This document shows positions 19,635 to 22,195 of a stretch of DNA of 22,195 bases, piece by piece. Below the pieces are notes generated by a model, which did no database searches, was not told the DNA's origin, and worked only from the letters and a program-made list of their open reading frames with translations. The stretch comes from Hypsibius dujardini (Eukaryota > Tardigrada > Eutardigrada > Parachela > Hypsibiidae). The position numbers and the translations under genes are program-made. Each line of letters starts with the position of its first letter. The first letter of the stretch is position 1. The DNA lies in the NCBI GenBank assembly GCA_001579985.1, contig LRSR01014059.1:1-22195 (forward strand). The letters run 5' to 3'.

Positions 19635-19848
19635 GCCTGTCTGTCTAGTTGTCTGTCTGTCTGTTTGAACTACTAACGAGTGTTTATGTTGGGAAATCTT
19701 TTCGCTCCTTAGTGGGAAAGAATTCATTTTTCGCCACTTGCGAATGGAACACGTGGAAGCTTACTGGCGGAAGTTACTGCAAGAGTACGGCACATTGCAG
19801 AGGTTCCCGATTGAGAAACGGGATTCCCTGCTGGAAATACGGGCTTGA
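19448..19848 (+). CDS. Possible C-terminal exons of a GT90/CAP10 (POGLUT-like) O-glycosyltransferase
   Basis: The last exon, from the AG at 19711-19712 to the stop at 19846-19848, encodes GKEFIFRHLRMEHVEAYWRK and then LLQEYGTLQRFP. This is the layout of the C-terminal end of protein O-glucosyltransferases: a GxxFxxxHLxMxxVxxYW block followed by LLxEY. An upstream piece at 19448-19519 reads YNEHKVVSLENVIDGVE, like the HYxPV...LSDL segment before it, and an intron with a TGCC/TGTC array lies between. That donor ends in phase 1 while the last exon needs phase 2, so the join fails and an exon is missing or broken. The catalytic N-terminal two thirds is absent from the window. It could be a pseudogene fragment, a diverged gene or a mis-assembly. 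Confidence 0.4.
19536..19665 (+). repeat. (TGCC)n passing into (TGTC)n
   Basis: A TGCC block to about 19591 changes abruptly to TGTC, within the interval before the GT90-like last exon. Confidence 0.93.
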
Positions 19849-20068
19849 GAATCCCACCAAGACTTGAGAAAATGACCCATTCAACCTGTGATATCGTCAA
19901 CTTACTCATCCAGTCAACTTACTCTCGAAACAACTAAGCTTGATTACATCCATATGACTCATGAGCTAAAATAAGAAGAATAAAACGCTAATTTAATTTA
20001 ATCACTAATTATAGCTCAATGACTAGAAGTACCGTTAACAAAGACACGTGCGATGAAAAAGAAACTAT
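19849..20068. other. 3' spacer between the GT90-like exon and Beclin 1
   Basis: No gene is seen. On the minus strand, ATTAAA-type signals about 70 bp beyond the Beclin stop could serve its polyadenylation. Confidence 0.4.
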
Positions 20069-21551
20069 TCACTGATCAGACACTTCTCCAAACTGCGAGA
20101 CCACCCACGCAAGGCCCCATTTGAGATTGGTCAGCATCCATTTGAGCGCCTTTGTCCACTGCTCCACCGAGTTGAACTGCGCACGGATGCAGTAGCTCGC
20201 GCCGGAGTGGACATCCCGGATCCGGGCCGGACCCGGCTCAATGTCATACGGCAGGCAGAAGCCGCTGTCACTCTTCTCCACCTGTCCCTTGAACTGGTGC
20301 AGGCAGTCCAGAAAGGCCGCCATAGCGTGGTCAAACTTGCTGTCCCAGAAGAATTTGAAGCCGCCGTCGCCGTACAGCGGGAGCTTCTTATTCTGATCGT
20401 CCAGACATTCGATGTAGGAGTGGCTGCCGAATGGCACCAGTTTGTACCTATGACATGGAAGATGACGAACAATCAATGATTAATCAATCAATAAATCAAT
20501 GAACAATCAATCAATCAATCAATGAACAATCAATCAATGAATCAATCAACAATCAATCAACCAATATATGAACAATCAATCAATCAATCAATGGAATCCT
20601 TCTTCAGTTTTCTAGCTCAGTCGAGTTATCCGCATTTGCACTCGTACCGTTCGAAGGTGAAGTTCATCTTTTTGGCCAGCGAGTAGAGCAGCAAGACAGT
20701 CTGGCCCCAGGCGGCGTTGATTTCCGGCCACTCGACCGGGGAGCCAGGGAGGCGACCGAGTCGGAAGCCGTTGATGGTGCCGAACTGGTCCTGATGCCAG
20801 ATGTGAAAGGCGATGTTAAAAATGTTGGTCTTTTTCAGTTTGTCCAGCACCATTTCGGAGACACGCATCTGATAGTTGACGCTGTCCTGCTCGTCCTCCA
20901 GTTCGGTGAGCTCGCGATCGAGTTGGGCGCGTTCACGGAAGTATTCTTCCTCGGCGCGCTTCATTTTCTCCCCTTCCATCTTTAAGAAGTCCTCTTTTAT
21001 CAGTAGAGTCTGAAATCAGAAAGAGAATCGAAACTTGAAACGTTTTCACTAATGCCAATCAGTGGACCGGGAGGTCCTGCAAGCCCAGTCTGGCCGCTTG
21101 TCCAATCAGAAAAAGACAAATCAAAAAGACAAATCAATCATTGATTGATTGATTGAATCAATTAATTCATGGCCAATCAATCGATCAATCAACAGACACA
21201 ATCCACAAACCTGACGCTCTCCCTCAGCATCCTTCATCTGCTCCCGTAGCAGCCGTTCCTCCTCCTCCAACTCTCTCAACTCATTTTGCAGAGAAGGGAG
21301 ATCCACCGTCTCGGCATCCGCACCGTCAGTCAGATTCTTCTTAAACTGCTTCAGAAAGTACTCATACGTCACGCATTCCTTCTCCACCGATTGGATCTCC
21401 AACTCTAACTCCTCCATCACGCTGTCCGTGCAGCTGCTGCAAATCGGATGGTCCACCGTGGAGACGTCCGACAGCAACTCCATCAGCCGCAGCCTGTCGT
21501 GCTTCCCGTCCTCCTCGGCGACGTCTCGTGAAAAAACAATTTGTCGTCGGC
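20069..21551 (-). CDS. BECN1: Beclin 1 (autophagy protein Atg6), N-terminus outside window
   Basis: Three exons in minus-strand order, 21211-21551, 20648-21009 and 20069-20447, encode about 360 residues with phases 1, 0 and 2 at the junctions. Beclin 1 is the regulatory subunit of the class III PI3-kinase (VPS34) complexes that start autophagosome formation and endosomal sorting. Visible parts: CxxC pair [11 protein letters not shown]; a coiled coil from [12 protein letters not shown] to [13 protein letters not shown]; then the evolutionarily conserved/BARA domain with [40 protein letters not shown], the aromatic finger FFW in [35 protein letters not shown] and GLAWV. The tail after SQF is a few residues longer than in human. 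The BH3 region and start codon lie upstream beyond an intron of more than 640 bp that runs off the window. Confidence 0.95.
20474..20592. repeat. (CAAT)n array, Beclin intron 20448-20647
   Basis: CAATCAAT units broken by GAAC spacers. No TGTC units are present. Confidence 0.9.
21117..21200. repeat. CAAT/TTGA array with internal inversion, Beclin intron 21010-21210
   Basis: Units switch from CAAT to TTGA and back (around 21137-21185), so the segment can fold on itself. Confidence 0.85.
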
Positions 21552-22195
21552 CTGGAAAGAATAGTTTCCGATAAATTACCGGTCGATTGATTGATTGATT
21601 GTACTTAAAATCACTTGACTGATTGATCACTTGTGATTGATTGATTGATTGAGCACTTGTACTTGATTGATTGATTGGTCACCTGTACTTGATTGATTAC
21701 TTGCACTTGATTGATTGATTGGTGTATTTCTACTAACTCCTACTTAAAACAACTTATAATATTCGCCCTTGATTTTTCCTATTCAAATTATTACATTCTC
21801 AATTAGTGCTTAAACTACACCAGTGAAACGTCCTGGCGTATTAATCGAATTGAACATTGAGATTCCTAGAAATTGGCAATAAATTATGTAAGCGTAACGG
21901 AAAACAAATGAGAATTTTATTTTCAGTTTATTCGCCATTGGACATGAATAAGTATAGCCATTTGCAAATATCTAACTGAATTCAGGGTATGGGATAAGGA
22001 GGAGGTAGGCCTCACAGATTGGAACTAAAAATTCAGTAAGCACGAATAATGTAACTTCAAGTTAACAATCAATCAAGCCACACAACGAAAAAAGCATTCA
22101 ATCAATTAATCTACCGTTGTCACCTACGATCAATCAAGAAACATACCAATCAATTAATCAACTGTTGTCACCTATCATGCCAATCGATCAATCAA
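21552..22195 (-). other. Beclin 1 intron running off the window
   Basis: No exon encoding the Beclin BH3 or N-terminal region is visible. The stretch holds (TTGA/CAAT)n tetranucleotide patches at 21585-21725 and 22065-22195 and otherwise AT-rich unique sequence. Confidence 0.65.
21585..21725. repeat. (TTGA)n array with CACTTGTACTTGA spacers, Beclin intron
   Basis: TTGATTGATTGA blocks alternate with a recurring CACTTG(T/C)ACTTGA-type spacer, giving a higher-order pattern. Confidence 0.85.

Overview
The window looks like an intron-rich, gene-dense nuclear genome from an opisthokont, most likely an invertebrate animal or close relative. Three things point there. Every clear gene is split by GT-AG introns with exact phase agreement. 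The gene set (TMEM245, monofunctional DHFR, condensin SMC4, Beclin 1) is eukaryotic. DHFR ends in its own stop codon and is not fused to thymidylate synthase, the arrangement known for animals, fungi and amoebae rather than for plants and most protists. I cannot name the species from the sequence alone.

Layout. 105-3578 (+): all but the N-terminus of a TMEM245-like multispanning membrane protein. 3579-5351: intergenic, with an imperfect inverted repeat (3849-4113) and a possible two-exon small gene (4460-4805). 5352-8227 (+): an eight-exon gene for a 405-residue PH-domain/coiled-coil protein. 8424-9725 (-): a complete four-exon DHFR gene, tail-to-tail with the previous gene. 10027-10099 (+): tRNA-Val(AAC). 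10467-17372 (-): a complete ten-exon SMC4 gene of 1,392 residues. 17373-18518: intergenic. 18519-19848 (+): a poorly resolved stretch with a possible small spliced gene and a last exon resembling GT90/CAP10 (POGLUT-type) O-glycosyltransferases. 20069-21551 (-): the C-terminal three exons of Beclin 1; its N-terminal exons lie beyond the right edge.

The genes do not form a pathway; this is an ordinary mixed eukaryotic neighbourhood. The most striking feature is structural. Long arrays of (TGTC)n/(GACA)n occur about twenty times, and every one falls inside a confirmed or candidate intron. Intergenic spacers have none. Introns under about 95 bp lack clean arrays. Introns over about 100 bp nearly all carry a TGTC array or an (AATC)n array, or another simple A/T repeat. 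The Beclin 1 introns use only the AATC family. Intron growth here seems to have happened mainly by tetranucleotide expansion.

Gene models were built by hand from splice sites, phase continuity and protein-family recall. No database search or RNA evidence was available.
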